Source of the DNA: a bacterium
Lineage (GTDB): Bacteria > Cyanobacteriota > Vampirovibrionia > Obscuribacterales > Obscuribacteraceae
Direction: 5' to 3'
Length of the DNA stretch: 64,000 nucleotides
Assembly: GCA_018062085.1 (NCBI GenBank)
Contig: JAGOSY010000002.1
Location: 310,001-374,000, forward strand
Of the stretch, positions 41,992-50,273 are shown in pieces. A program made the position numbers and the translations under genes. The notes beneath the pieces are model-generated. The model worked only from the letters and a program-made list of their open reading frames with translations, did no database searches and was not told the DNA's origin. The number at the start of each line of letters is the position of its first letter. Within the stretch, counting starts at the first letter, position 1.

Positions 41992-44587
41992 GGCTTCGCT
42001 CCTTTTTTTCTATTTGACGAGCTGCCGCAACCACGGCTTGCCCAAGAGATATTCCACCGTCATTTGTTGGTACTTGCTGGTGAGTAAGTACGGTATAGCC
42101 ATTCGTTACAAGGCCAGAGCTGACTAAATCAAGCAATGTTTTATTTTGAAAGACACCACCAGAGAGAGCTACTGTAGAAAGCCATTTTTCTTGATCTCTC
42201 CATGATTTTTTGTCTAGCGAAGATTTTTTGTCCTGTAAGCATAGTTGCTCTTTCGAACAAAGTTGCTTGACCATGTCTACTATGATTTTTGCTAATCCGA
42301 TATGAAAACGAGTAGCCATTACTTCTGCTGCTGTACCTAGCCTCAAATCGGTCAGTAGTGCTTGCCACATGATTTTCGGCTCGATATAAGGCAAGCCGTC
42401 TTCTCGCTTGGCTATGGCAAAAGCGTAGCTATGATTGACTTCACTTGCAAGAGTATTGCCGTTGACAAGGGCCTCTAGCTCGATTGCTGCTTGCCCTTCA
42501 TAGCTTACCGCACTGCGGCAGATGCCTATGGCTGCTGCAACAGCATCAAACAAACGGCCAGAAGAAGACGCAAGGGGCGCATTGACATTGCTTTGCAGCA
42601 TTGAGTTGAACGTAGCTAAGGGTTTTGACTGAAAATATTTGGTTAGCTCTAGCTCTGCAAACTGCTCAATATAGTTTTGCCAGCCCAGGGCTGCCACTAT
42701 GTGGGCGTAGGCATTGCGCCAGGGCTCGCGCATTGCCTGGGCACCACCAAGCATTGCCACAGGTTTGAAGGTTGCCAGTCTTTCAAAGCTACAATAGTCA
42801 GCCAGCAGGAACTCGCCGCCCCAATAAGTGTCATCGAGACCAAAGCCCAAGCCGTCTAGTGCTACACCGAGCACCGGGCCTGATTCTCTGGGCCAGCCGT
42901 TGTCGGCCAGGCAAGAGGCAATGTGGGCATGATGGTGTTGGACTTTGTCTACTACTATTTCTGTTTCTATTTCAGTTTTATTAGCAAGCTTTTCCCCGAG
43001 TTTGCTTGATAGATATTCTGGATGAAAGTCAATGGCGATGCGCTTTGGCTTAAATTGAAAACAGTCTTGATAGAGCTGAAGATTTTTTAGAAAGTCGCTA
43101 AAGGTCTTAGCCTCTTCTAAGTCGCCCATATGTTGAGACACTATGGCGCAGTTGTTTTGCAGCAAACAAAATGTATTCTTTAGTTCTGCGCCAAGAGCAA
43201 GAATTTCTGCTGCCGACTCGAAGCCGAGGGGCAGTTTGATTGGGCTGGGGGCGTAGCCACGGGCCCGGCGCAAGATTTCAGAAGTTGTGGTACCAGCATT
43301 TTCTTGTGCGCGCACTACTGAATCATCTAAACGATTGACGATTACTCGATCATGAAGCAAGAAGAAATCAGCTATTTGGCCAAGGTGTTCTTTGGCTTCG
43401 TCGTTGTCGGTGCATTGCGGTTCTTCAGAGCGGTTGCCAGAAGTAAGCACGATTGGCCTGTCGAAATTCTCTAGCAGTAAATGATGCAGTGGGGTGTAGG
43501 GCAGCATGAAGCCTAAAGTCGCTTGGGCGGGCGCCACTGACGGTGCGATCTTTGCTGCTGTTTCTAACTCTTTCTTTTTCAGCCCTTTCTTTTCTAACTC
43601 TTTTTTTTCGAGATCTCCCGCTTCTCGTCTATTCTGAGCGAGTAGAACGATTGGGGCCTCATGGCTGACTAATAGAGATTCTTCAGCCGGGCTGACTAGA
43701 CAATATTTTTTGATTAGTTCGAGATCTCGCGCCATTAATGCAAAAGGTTTGTCAAAGCGTTGCTTGCGTTGTCTTAGAGTGGCGACGGCTTGTTCGTTGC
43801 TGGCATCGCAGGCTAAGTGGAATCCACCAATGCCTTTGATTGCTACGATCTCACCGCTCTCAATTAATTTGGCCGTGGCCTCGATGGCATCTTTGGCGGT
43901 GGTTGCGAAATTTATCTCACCATTCTTGTCTTCCAGCCAGGCTCTAGGGCCACATAGACTACAGGCGTTTGGTTGCGCGTGGAAGCGCCGATCGTCTGGA
44001 TCTTCATATTCTTTTTGGCAGTCAATACACATCGGAAAGGCACACATACTTGTCATTGCCCGATCGTAAGGAATTGCTTTGATAATCGAAAGCCTCGGAC
44101 CGCAATGGGTGCAATTGGTAAACGGATAGCGAAAGCGGCGATTTGATTGATTGAAAATATCGGCAATGCAGGCTGAACAGGTGGCGGCGTCGGCGGCGAT
44201 ATTTGTAGCCACGGCATTACTTTGACTAGTCTCGCTGATATCGATTACAAAAGTCGTCGGTATGGCCGGTGAAGCAAGAAGGTCTGTACCCCCAAAGTCT
44301 TTATCTGTAAGTTCTCTATACGTAAGTTCTTCGATGCGAGCAAGCGGTGGAGAGTTGTCTCGGATGGCCTGAAGGAAAGCTGTCAGGGTTGACTTACCAG
44401 CAAAGGCTTCTATTGAAACGCCATCGCCGTCATTTAATACCCTGCCCTTGATTCCTAGTTGATTGGCTAGCTTGAAAACAGTCGGTCTGAAGCCGACACC
44501 TTGTACCGTGCCTCTAACTCTGATTGTCCAGCCAACAATAGTTGTGTCTACTTGAGAATAGGTACTCACTGCTCTTTTCCGCTTCAA
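41960..44587 (-). CDS. hypF: Carbamoyltransferase HypF
   Basis: HypF transfers carbamoyl from carbamoyl phosphate to HypE. Domain order: acylphosphatase (VRGTVQGVGFRPTVFKLAN, ~20-100), zinc-finger pair (CSACIADIFNQ and CTHCGPRLSI, CIDCQKEY, CSLCGPRAW; ~130-220), YrdC-like (GEIVAIKGIGGFHLACDA) and Kae1-like (VVDKVQHHHAHIASCLADNG with its metal-binding HHHAH, and AVAAAIGICR; ~480-875). The length of 875 exceeds the usual ~750, in part from a low-complexity EKKELEKKGLKKKELE stretch (~325-355) inside the YrdC region. The start is TTG at 44587; a GTG a few codons in is an alternative. It lies divergent from the nickel permease gene. Confidence 0.92.
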   Translation of the reverse strand: MKRKRAVSTYSQVDTTIVGWTIRVRGTVQGVGFRPTVFKLANQLGIKGRVLNDGDGVSIEAFAGKSTLTAFLQAIRDNSPPLARIEELTYRELTDKDFGGTDLLASPAIPTTFVIDISETSQSNAVATNIAADAATCSACIADIFNQSNRRFRYPFTNCTHCGPRLSIIKAIPYDRAMTSMCAFPMCIDCQKEYEDPDDRRFHAQPNACSLCGPRAWLEDKNGEINFATTAKDAIEATAKLIESGEIVAIKGIGGFHLACDASNEQAVATLRQRKQRFDKPFALMARDLELIKKYCLVSPAEESLLVSHEAPIVLLAQNRREAGDLEKKELEKKGLKKKELETAAKIAPSVAPAQATLGFMLPYTPLHHLLLENFDRPIVLTSGNRSEEPQCTDNDEAKEHLGQIADFFLLHDRVIVNRLDDSVVRAQENAGTTTSEILRRARGYAPSPIKLPLGFESAAEILALGAELKNTFCLLQNNCAIVSQHMGDLEEAKTFSDFLKNLQLYQDCFQFKPKRIAIDFHPEYLSSKLGEKLANKTEIETEIVVDKVQHHHAHIASCLADNGWPRESGPVLGVALDGLGFGLDDTYWGGEFLLADYCSFERLATFKPVAMLGGAQAMREPWRNAYAHIVAALGWQNYIEQFAELELTKYFQSKPLATFNSMLQSNVNAPLASSSGRLFDAVAAAIGICRSAVSYEGQAAIELEALVNGNTLASEVNHSYAFAIAKREDGLPYIEPKIMWQALLTDLRLGTAAEVMATRFHIGLAKIIVDMVKQLCSKEQLCLQDKKSSLDKKSWRDQEKWLSTVALSGGVFQNKTLLDLVSSGLVTNGYTVLTHQQVPTNDGGISLGQAVVAAARQIEKKERSHVSWHTWASR

Positions 44588-44681
44588 GAATGCCTAGAGC
44601 CTTAGAATGTCGATGTTCAGACAAATGTCTATGATCTTACAAAGGATACCACCGCAAGCTGTGCACTTTACTTCATTTGGG

Positions 44682-44749
44682 CTGGCGTGGGGCGAAATTG
44701 GCACATGATTATTCTCTATTGAGCTAAAGTAGTCCCCAGCGTTCGCCAG
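44682..44749 (+). promoter_or_regulatory. Inverted repeat in the hypF/nickel permease divergent region
   Basis: CTGGCG (44682-44687) followed by TGGGG (44688-44692) pairs with CCCCA (44734-44738) and CGCCAG (44744-44749), with an asymmetric 5-base bulge. On the permease side this would make a long stem in the mRNA leader if transcription starts upstream of 44680. It could equally be DNA operator sequence. No known riboswitch class is recognised. Confidence 0.35.
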
Positions 44750-44763
44750 TGTACAATCAACAA

Positions 44764-44793
44764 GGTCCCTCTGATTGAAGTAATAAGGGGACC
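44764..44793 (+). promoter_or_regulatory. Hairpin that buries the ribosome binding site of the nickel/cobalt permease gene
   Basis: GGTCCC (44764-44769) pairs perfectly with GGGACC (44788-44793) over an 18-base loop. The AAGGGG Shine-Dalgarno of the GTG start at 44798 lies at 44785-44790, so most of it is inside the 3' arm. Closing the stem would block ribosome access, and a competing structure could open it. This is the layout expected of translational control, here of a metal transporter. Confidence 0.5.
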
Positions 44794-44797
44794 GAAT

Positions 44798-45562
44798 GTG
44801 AAAATTGCACAGGTAAATTGCAGGAAATATTGCAGGAATACATTGATTCAACTTCCTCTACTTGGTACCGCACTAATTCTTGGCCTCAGGCATGGCATAG
44901 ATCTCGATCATATTGCCGCTCTTGTTGATATTTGTGGCGCCAGTGCTGGAGAACCACGCTTGCGCAAGAAAGGCCTTTTGCTTTCCCTCGCCTATGCTCT
45001 CGGGCATGCCCTTGTCATTACTATTCTTGGTCTGGCTGCCATATCATTTGCGGCCCTGTTACCTGCTTGGATTGATACTGTGATGGAGCGTGTGGTCGGC
45101 CTTACTCTTGTAGTACTTGGCCTCTACTTACTCAACACTGTATTTGGTGCCATAAAAAATGCTGATACATTTAAATTTAAAAGCCGCTGGACGGCATTTT
45201 ATTCTTGGTTAAGAGAGGCTTTTGCTAAGCTGACAAAGCAGTCTGTAAGTGCCGAAGAACCTGTTCTCACTGCACAAGGGACGTTTGCTATTGGTATGCT
45301 CCATGGCATTGGCGCTGAAACCGCTACCCAGGTATTGCTGATATCGGCCGTTGGTGGAGTGGCTTCGCAAACTACAGCCATAGCAATGCTGGTTGCGTTT
45401 GTATTGGGCCTAGTGGCATCTAATACATTCATTGCCATCATTTCACTGGGTGGCTTTGGCACTGCCGCTAACTGGCGACCGCTGTATCTTCTCGGTGGCG
45501 GGCTAGCCGGCGCATTTAGTCTCTTTGTCGGCGGCACGTTTTTACTTGGGGCAGTAGACTGA
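44798..45562 (+). CDS. Nickel/cobalt permease, NicO/HoxN-like
   Basis: The 254-residue polytopic protein has about six to seven helices. The metal motif GLRHGIDLDHIAAL (H-x-x-x-D-H type) in helix I-II is the selectivity signature of nickel/cobalt transporters, and HGIGAET in the middle and a glycine-rich helix follow. HALVITIL and LLSAVGGVA-like helices fit the family. Nickel supply is what [NiFe]-hydrogenase maturation needs, so divergent location from hypF supports nickel. Starts at GTG 44798, since ATG at 44796 is followed by a stop; AAGGGG is 7 bases upstream. Cobalt cannot be excluded. Confidence 0.82.
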   Translation: MKIAQVNCRKYCRNTLIQLPLLGTALILGLRHGIDLDHIAALVDICGASAGEPRLRKKGLLLSLAYALGHALVITILGLAAISFAALLPAWIDTVMERVVGLTLVVLGLYLLNTVFGAIKNADTFKFKSRWTAFYSWLREAFAKLTKQSVSAEEPVLTAQGTFAIGMLHGIGAETATQVLLISAVGGVASQTTAIAMLVAFVLGLVASNTFIAIISLGGFGTAANWRPLYLLGGGLAGAFSLFVGGTFLLGAVD

Positions 45563-45617
45563 AACTAGACTAGAACTAGATAGAAACTAGAGTTTTTAAT
45601 CTATGTCCATGGTTCTA

Positions 45618-45665
45618 TTTCTTCTGAAAAAATGGTTTCCATGGAAACCATTTTTTCAGAAGAAA
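45618..45665. terminator. Bidirectional terminator, 48-bp perfect palindrome
   Basis: Two 24-base arms, with a CCATGG core and flanking A6 and T6 runs, form a perfect palindrome in the gap between the converging nickel permease and RND adaptor genes. On both strands a GC-containing stem followed by T6 results. This is the typical form of a shared intrinsic terminator; its length and perfection are noteworthy. Confidence 0.85.
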
Positions 45666-45693
45666 AGAAGGTATCAGTTCTCAGTTAAACCGA

Positions 45694-47079
45694 CTATTCG
45701 CTAGATTCTTTGTCTTGCTTCAGCTCTTGCTCTTGCACTGGCTCGTTGTCAATTAAGTCGTCGTTGGGGCTGACAGCAACATGCTCACCACCGCTGAGGC
45801 CCTGTTTAACTTCTACTTCGCTGCCGAAGTCGCGACCGATACTAATTAGTTGATATTTTGCTTTTCCGCCTTTGACGACAACGACATATTGTCCATTTGG
45901 TCTTGTCACTAGAGTGGTTCCTGGCACACGAATCCATTTGCCTTCCCGGGCACCAGTCAATTTGATTTCAGCGTACATGCCAGGCAGTAGAGAGCGGTCT
46001 TTATTGTCAATTTGAATTTCTGTTTGACGCGTTCTTGTATTAGGGTCGAGAGCACCGCTGACATTGGTGACAATGCCGTTGAATTTGCGATCGGCAAATT
46101 CTGGTACTGTAATTTCGGCAAGTTGACCGGCCTTGAGATAGCGAGCGACACGCTGAGGGGCGCTGACATAGACTCTTAACCTATCAATGCGGGCTAGCTG
46201 GTAGAGCTCTAAATTGTTAGACTGGCTGCCTTTGGTGATCAGAGCACCAGGGTCGACTTTGCGCAAAGTGATAATGCCGTCAAAGGGCGCGAGAACTCTT
46301 TGAAACGATTGCTCTACCTCTAGCCTCCTTACTGAAGCTTGCTTGGCTTTAACTTCAGCTAGAGATTCTTGTATTTGTGATTGGGCCGCCACTATTTTTG
46401 CTTCTGCGGCTCGCTCGTCGGCATCCTGAGCTTTCAGCTCAGCTGAAGTAGTATCAAGAAAGCGCACTTTTTCGTCTCTTGCCTGCAGGCTTACTGCCCC
46501 TCTTGTGGCCAAGTTAGACCACCTAGTGGCAGTGACTGTGGCATAGTCAACATTGGCTTTTGCCTTTATTACATTGGCTTGGGTGGTAGCCTTTTGGGCG
46601 ACAGCTTCTTTTAGCTGAGCTTTGGTTTGATCGACTGAAGCTTTGGCTCTAAGTAAGTCTGCTCTGGCCTGTTCTAATTCTTGGTCTACTGTGGGGGTGT
46701 CGATAACCGCTAAGAGTTGCCCTTTTTTCACGAGGTCGCCAATATCTACTAAGCGCCCCGTCAGGTAACCATCAACACGAGCGTAGATTGTGGTGTATTG
46801 AATGGCGCCAATATTAGCTGGTAAGACTAGCTTCTCTGTTTCATTGGCTGGTGTGGCGACAATTGTTCGCACTACAGGTAGTGCGCCTACGGTTTCGCTG
46901 GTGGCTTTGTCAAGATCTTTCTTGCGTTCAAAGCGCGGTACAAGACCAAACACTAGAAGAGCGGCGAGAATTGTCATGGCGACAATGACTACGATAATTA
47001 GCTTGCCCAGACCATGCTTTTGTCGCAGCCTGTTTTTCGATTGATTAGTCAACATATTTATTGTTGCTTTAATTGTCAC
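45694..47079 (-). CDS. RND efflux periplasmic adaptor (membrane fusion protein)
   Basis: The 461-residue protein has one N-terminal membrane helix (LIIVVIVAMTILAALLVFGL), a lipoyl half-motif (VDGYLTGRLVDIGDLVKKGQLLA), a long Ala/Lys/Gln-rich coiled-coil hairpin (~125-240), the second lipoyl half (RVLAPFDGIITLRKVDPGALI) and beta-barrel and membrane-proximal domains. It links the RND pump to the TolC-like outer membrane channel. It is last in the operon: pump, pump, adaptor. Its start overlaps the stop of the upstream pump gene by 4 bases. Confidence 0.92.
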   Translation of the reverse strand: MTIKATINMLTNQSKNRLRQKHGLGKLIIVVIVAMTILAALLVFGLVPRFERKKDLDKATSETVGALPVVRTIVATPANETEKLVLPANIGAIQYTTIYARVDGYLTGRLVDIGDLVKKGQLLAVIDTPTVDQELEQARADLLRAKASVDQTKAQLKEAVAQKATTQANVIKAKANVDYATVTATRWSNLATRGAVSLQARDEKVRFLDTTSAELKAQDADERAAEAKIVAAQSQIQESLAEVKAKQASVRRLEVEQSFQRVLAPFDGIITLRKVDPGALITKGSQSNNLELYQLARIDRLRVYVSAPQRVARYLKAGQLAEITVPEFADRKFNGIVTNVSGALDPNTRTRQTEIQIDNKDRSLLPGMYAEIKLTGAREGKWIRVPGTTLVTRPNGQYVVVVKGGKAKYQLISIGRDFGSEVEVKQGLSGGEHVAVSPNDDLIDNEPVQEQELKQDKESSE

Positions 47080-50000
47080 TTTGGCCTCTTTCGCAGTAGA
47101 GAAAACATTAGGGGTACAAAGAGCAAGGTAGAAAATGTCGCCACTGTTAGGCCGCCAATAACCGCTCTGCCTATGGGGGCATTCATCGAGCCCCCCTGGC
47201 CACCACCAATAGCCATCGGTATCATGCCGATAATCATGGCTGTGGCTGTCATCATTACAGGTCTGAAGCGCTGATAGCCAGCGTTAAGTGCGGCATGCCA
47301 GACGTCCATATCTTTGTCTTCGGCCAATTGCTCATTGGCAAAAGTTACCATCAAAATTGAATTGGCCGAGGCTACGCCAACGGTCATGATCGTTCCCATC
47401 AGGGCGGGAATGGAGAAGGTGGTTTGACTGACAAATAGACTCCAGAGAATGCCAGTAAAGGCCCCTGGTATGGCCATTAAGATAATCAGCGGGTCGAGCC
47501 AACTTTGGAAATTAACTACTAGAAGTAAATAAACCAAAAGTAGGGCAAAGACTAATCCAAAAATAAGTGCGGCAAAGGCCGACTTCATGCTGTTGACCTG
47601 ACCACCCATAACAAGGAAGGTGCCTCGTGGCAGGTCTTTTTCGTACTTGGCTAGAATTTTCTCAATTTCAGCTGATACTCCACCGAGGTCTCTTTGTTGG
47701 CAAGCGGCATAGACATCAAAGACAGGTTGAGCATTGAGATGATTGACCACAGCAGGTGTGCCAGCTCGGTCGAAGTTGGCTACGTTAGTCAGGAGGGGCG
47801 GCTGCACCACGATTGGAGCCTGTGACTGATTGGCCGTCTGAGCGGCGGCTCGCGCTGTAGAAGTTGAAGAAGTAACTGCAGTGATGCGCATATCATCAAG
47901 GCTAGATATTTTGTACTGCGGTGTTTGAGCGGCCAAGTTATAGTTGACACCGTTCTCTGTGTTGAGCCAAAAATTTGGTGCTGTCTGAAAACTGGAGCTG
48001 AGCGAGATCAAGAATGAATTAGAAATGTCTCTTTGGGTCAAGCCCATTTGATTGGCCCGAGTGCGATCTACTGACCAGACAAACTGTGGTGCATTTACTA
48101 CCTGGTGCAAACAAACGTCTGCTGCTCCTCTTACATTTGCCACATCACGCTTAATCTTCTGGGCTAGTTCGTAGTTTTTCGCTTGATCAAGGCCAATTAT
48201 GCGTATATCAATTGGTGCTGGTAGGCCAGCATTGAGAATTTGGGTGACGATATCAGCTGGTTGAAAATAATATATAACAGAGGGAAAATCATGGGTGAGC
48301 ATGCGGCGAATTTCTTTCTGATAGTACACAGTTGGATGACCGCGCTCTTCTGCTAGGGTTACTAGAATTTCGCCATCAGCTTCTGAGATTGTCTGGCTAT
48401 CAGAGAAGGCATAGTTGACGCCGCTTACTGGCATACCGATATTGTCGGTTATCAGTTTGATTTCATCTTCTGGTATCAGCTTGCGAATTGCTTCTTCGAT
48501 TTTTTTGTAGAGTCGCTCAGTTTCTTCTACTCGTGTTCCTGGGCGGGCATTGATGTGCAGTCTTAGCTGCCCGGCATCTATGGCAGGGAAGAAATCTTGA
48601 CCAATCATTGGTAGTAGAAGTAGAGAACAAGAATAGAAAGTGAGGAAAATTGAAATAGAAAGAACCGGATGATTTAGTCCTTGTTCAAGTACGTGTTTGT
48701 ATTGTTCGCGAAGAAATTCGAAGCCACCGTCAATTACTAAATATATAGAGCGGAAGAACCCGGGTTTCTTGGTTGGGGTTTCTGCGCCTTCGTGCTCATG
48801 AGCCAGTAAGTGCTTACTCATCAGCGGAACAATCGTGCGCGAGAGCCCGTAAGATGCCAGCATGGCAAAGACTACTGCCATTGCCAGGGGCACAAAGAGC
48901 GAGCGCGATGGTTCGGTTAAAAACACGACTGGAACAAAAACTATGCAAATAGAAAGAGTTGACACCATAGCCGGTGTGGCTACTTGTTGTGCTCCGTCAA
49001 GAATAGCCGTGACAATATCTTTGCCCATGGCCATATTGCGGTGCACATTTTCAACTTCGACTGTGGCATCATCTACAAGCATGCCAACTGCTAGAGCTAG
49101 CCCGCCAAGGGTCATTGAGTTGATGGTTTGACCAGCGATGTGCAGACCAATAATAGATGCCATCATCGCCAAGGGAATACTAGTGGCGACAATCAGAGTA
49201 CTGCGCCAGCTGCCCAGTAAGGCCAGCATCATCAGTGCAGTCAGACCAGCGGCGGTAATCGCTTCCTTCACAACGTCGGCCACACAGTCGCGCACAAAGA
49301 CCGATTGGTCTACCAAAATTTCAATGTTGCAAGCTGCTGGCACGATTTGTTTGATGCGAGGCAACACTTGTTTGACATTTTCAACTACGGCAAGAGTAGA
49401 TGCTGTGCCGTTTTTAAGTATGTTAAAGAGAACAGCTCGCCTACCGTTTTGATTGACTATATTCAATTGTGGTTGGAAGCCGTCGTGTACAAAGGCAACA
49501 TCTCTGACAAAGACGACAGTGCCTTTGACTGATTTGATGGGGATATTATTCAGTTCGCCAATTTTTTCTGGCACATTATTGAGGGTCATAATGTACTCGT
49601 AAGGGCCCAGTTTGGCTGTCCCTGACGGTGCAATAATGCTTTGCGAATTTATTGCTTTGGTGACGTCATTGGCTGACACGCCGCAGGCTACCATGGCCTG
49701 TGGGTTAAGATCGATCATGACCTGGCGATACTTCCCGCCATAAGGAAAGGGAATGGTCGCCCCTTGCACAGTGGCTAGTTGGTTGCGGACAAAGTTGTTA
49801 GCAATGTCGAACAGTTCAGCTTCGCTCATGGTCTTGCTGTTGATACCAAGTTGCAGCACCGGTACATCTGTAGCACTAGATACAGTGACAAACGGTGGTG
49901 TCATTCCTGCTGGCAAGTATTCGAGCACAGCATTGCCCATGGCTGTCACCATGGCTACAGCTTCGCCAATATCAGTGCCCTTGTGTAAGTAGACTTTGAT

Positions 50001-50273
50001 AATTGACATTCCAGACAATGACGTCGACTCAATATGCTCAATGCCATTGACAGTTGAAGTAAGCCAACGCTCAGTCACCGTGGTGATCAAATTTTCAACG
50101 TTATAGGGCGACATGCCAGTGTAGGTCCAGACACAACTGACAATGGGAATATCTATGGAAGGAAAAATGTCGACTGCCATTTGCTTGATGGACATGACGC
50201 CAAAAAGTGCTATGGCCAGGGCCATAACAATAAATGTATGGGGCCGTTTGAGAGCTAGCTCAACTATCCACAT
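47076..50273 (-). CDS. RND efflux pump (HAE/AcrB-like), second copy
   Basis: The 1065-residue inner-membrane pump has the RND arrangement: TM1 near the start, two large periplasmic loops and 12 helices. TM4 holds GGLALAVGMLVDDATVEVEN, with the paired Asp of the proton relay. Further blocks are GSWRSTLIVATSIPLAM and FQSWLDPLIILMAIPGAF. It expels drugs, lipids or metals; the substrate cannot be told. Its start overlaps the stop of the homologous pump upstream by 14 bases. Extensive similarity to that pump suggests a tandem duplication, or a heteromeric pair as in MdtB/MdtC. Confidence 0.92.
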   Translation of the reverse strand: MWIVELALKRPHTFIVMALAIALFGVMSIKQMAVDIFPSIDIPIVSCVWTYTGMSPYNVENLITTVTERWLTSTVNGIEHIESTSLSGMSIIKVYLHKGTDIGEAVAMVTAMGNAVLEYLPAGMTPPFVTVSSATDVPVLQLGINSKTMSEAELFDIANNFVRNQLATVQGATIPFPYGGKYRQVMIDLNPQAMVACGVSANDVTKAINSQSIIAPSGTAKLGPYEYIMTLNNVPEKIGELNNIPIKSVKGTVVFVRDVAFVHDGFQPQLNIVNQNGRRAVLFNILKNGTASTLAVVENVKQVLPRIKQIVPAACNIEILVDQSVFVRDCVADVVKEAITAAGLTALMMLALLGSWRSTLIVATSIPLAMMASIIGLHIAGQTINSMTLGGLALAVGMLVDDATVEVENVHRNMAMGKDIVTAILDGAQQVATPAMVSTLSICIVFVPVVFLTEPSRSLFVPLAMAVVFAMLASYGLSRTIVPLMSKHLLAHEHEGAETPTKKPGFFRSIYLVIDGGFEFLREQYKHVLEQGLNHPVLSISIFLTFYSCSLLLLPMIGQDFFPAIDAGQLRLHINARPGTRVEETERLYKKIEEAIRKLIPEDEIKLITDNIGMPVSGVNYAFSDSQTISEADGEILVTLAEERGHPTVYYQKEIRRMLTHDFPSVIYYFQPADIVTQILNAGLPAPIDIRIIGLDQAKNYELAQKIKRDVANVRGAADVCLHQVVNAPQFVWSVDRTRANQMGLTQRDISNSFLISLSSSFQTAPNFWLNTENGVNYNLAAQTPQYKISSLDDMRITAVTSSTSTARAAAQTANQSQAPIVVQPPLLTNVANFDRAGTPAVVNHLNAQPVFDVYAACQQRDLGGVSAEIEKILAKYEKDLPRGTFLVMGGQVNSMKSAFAALIFGLVFALLLVYLLLVVNFQSWLDPLIILMAIPGAFTGILWSLFVSQTTFSIPALMGTIMTVGVASANSILMVTFANEQLAEDKDMDVWHAALNAGYQRFRPVMMTATAMIIGMIPMAIGGGQGGSMNAPIGRAVIGGLTVATFSTLLFVPLMFSLLRKRPK

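Noticed and set aside
44682..44793. A known riboswitch (cobalamin or NiCo class) upstream of the nickel permease
   Set aside because: I looked for the B12-box and the four-way-junction pattern and did not see either. Only the two inverted repeats are supported.
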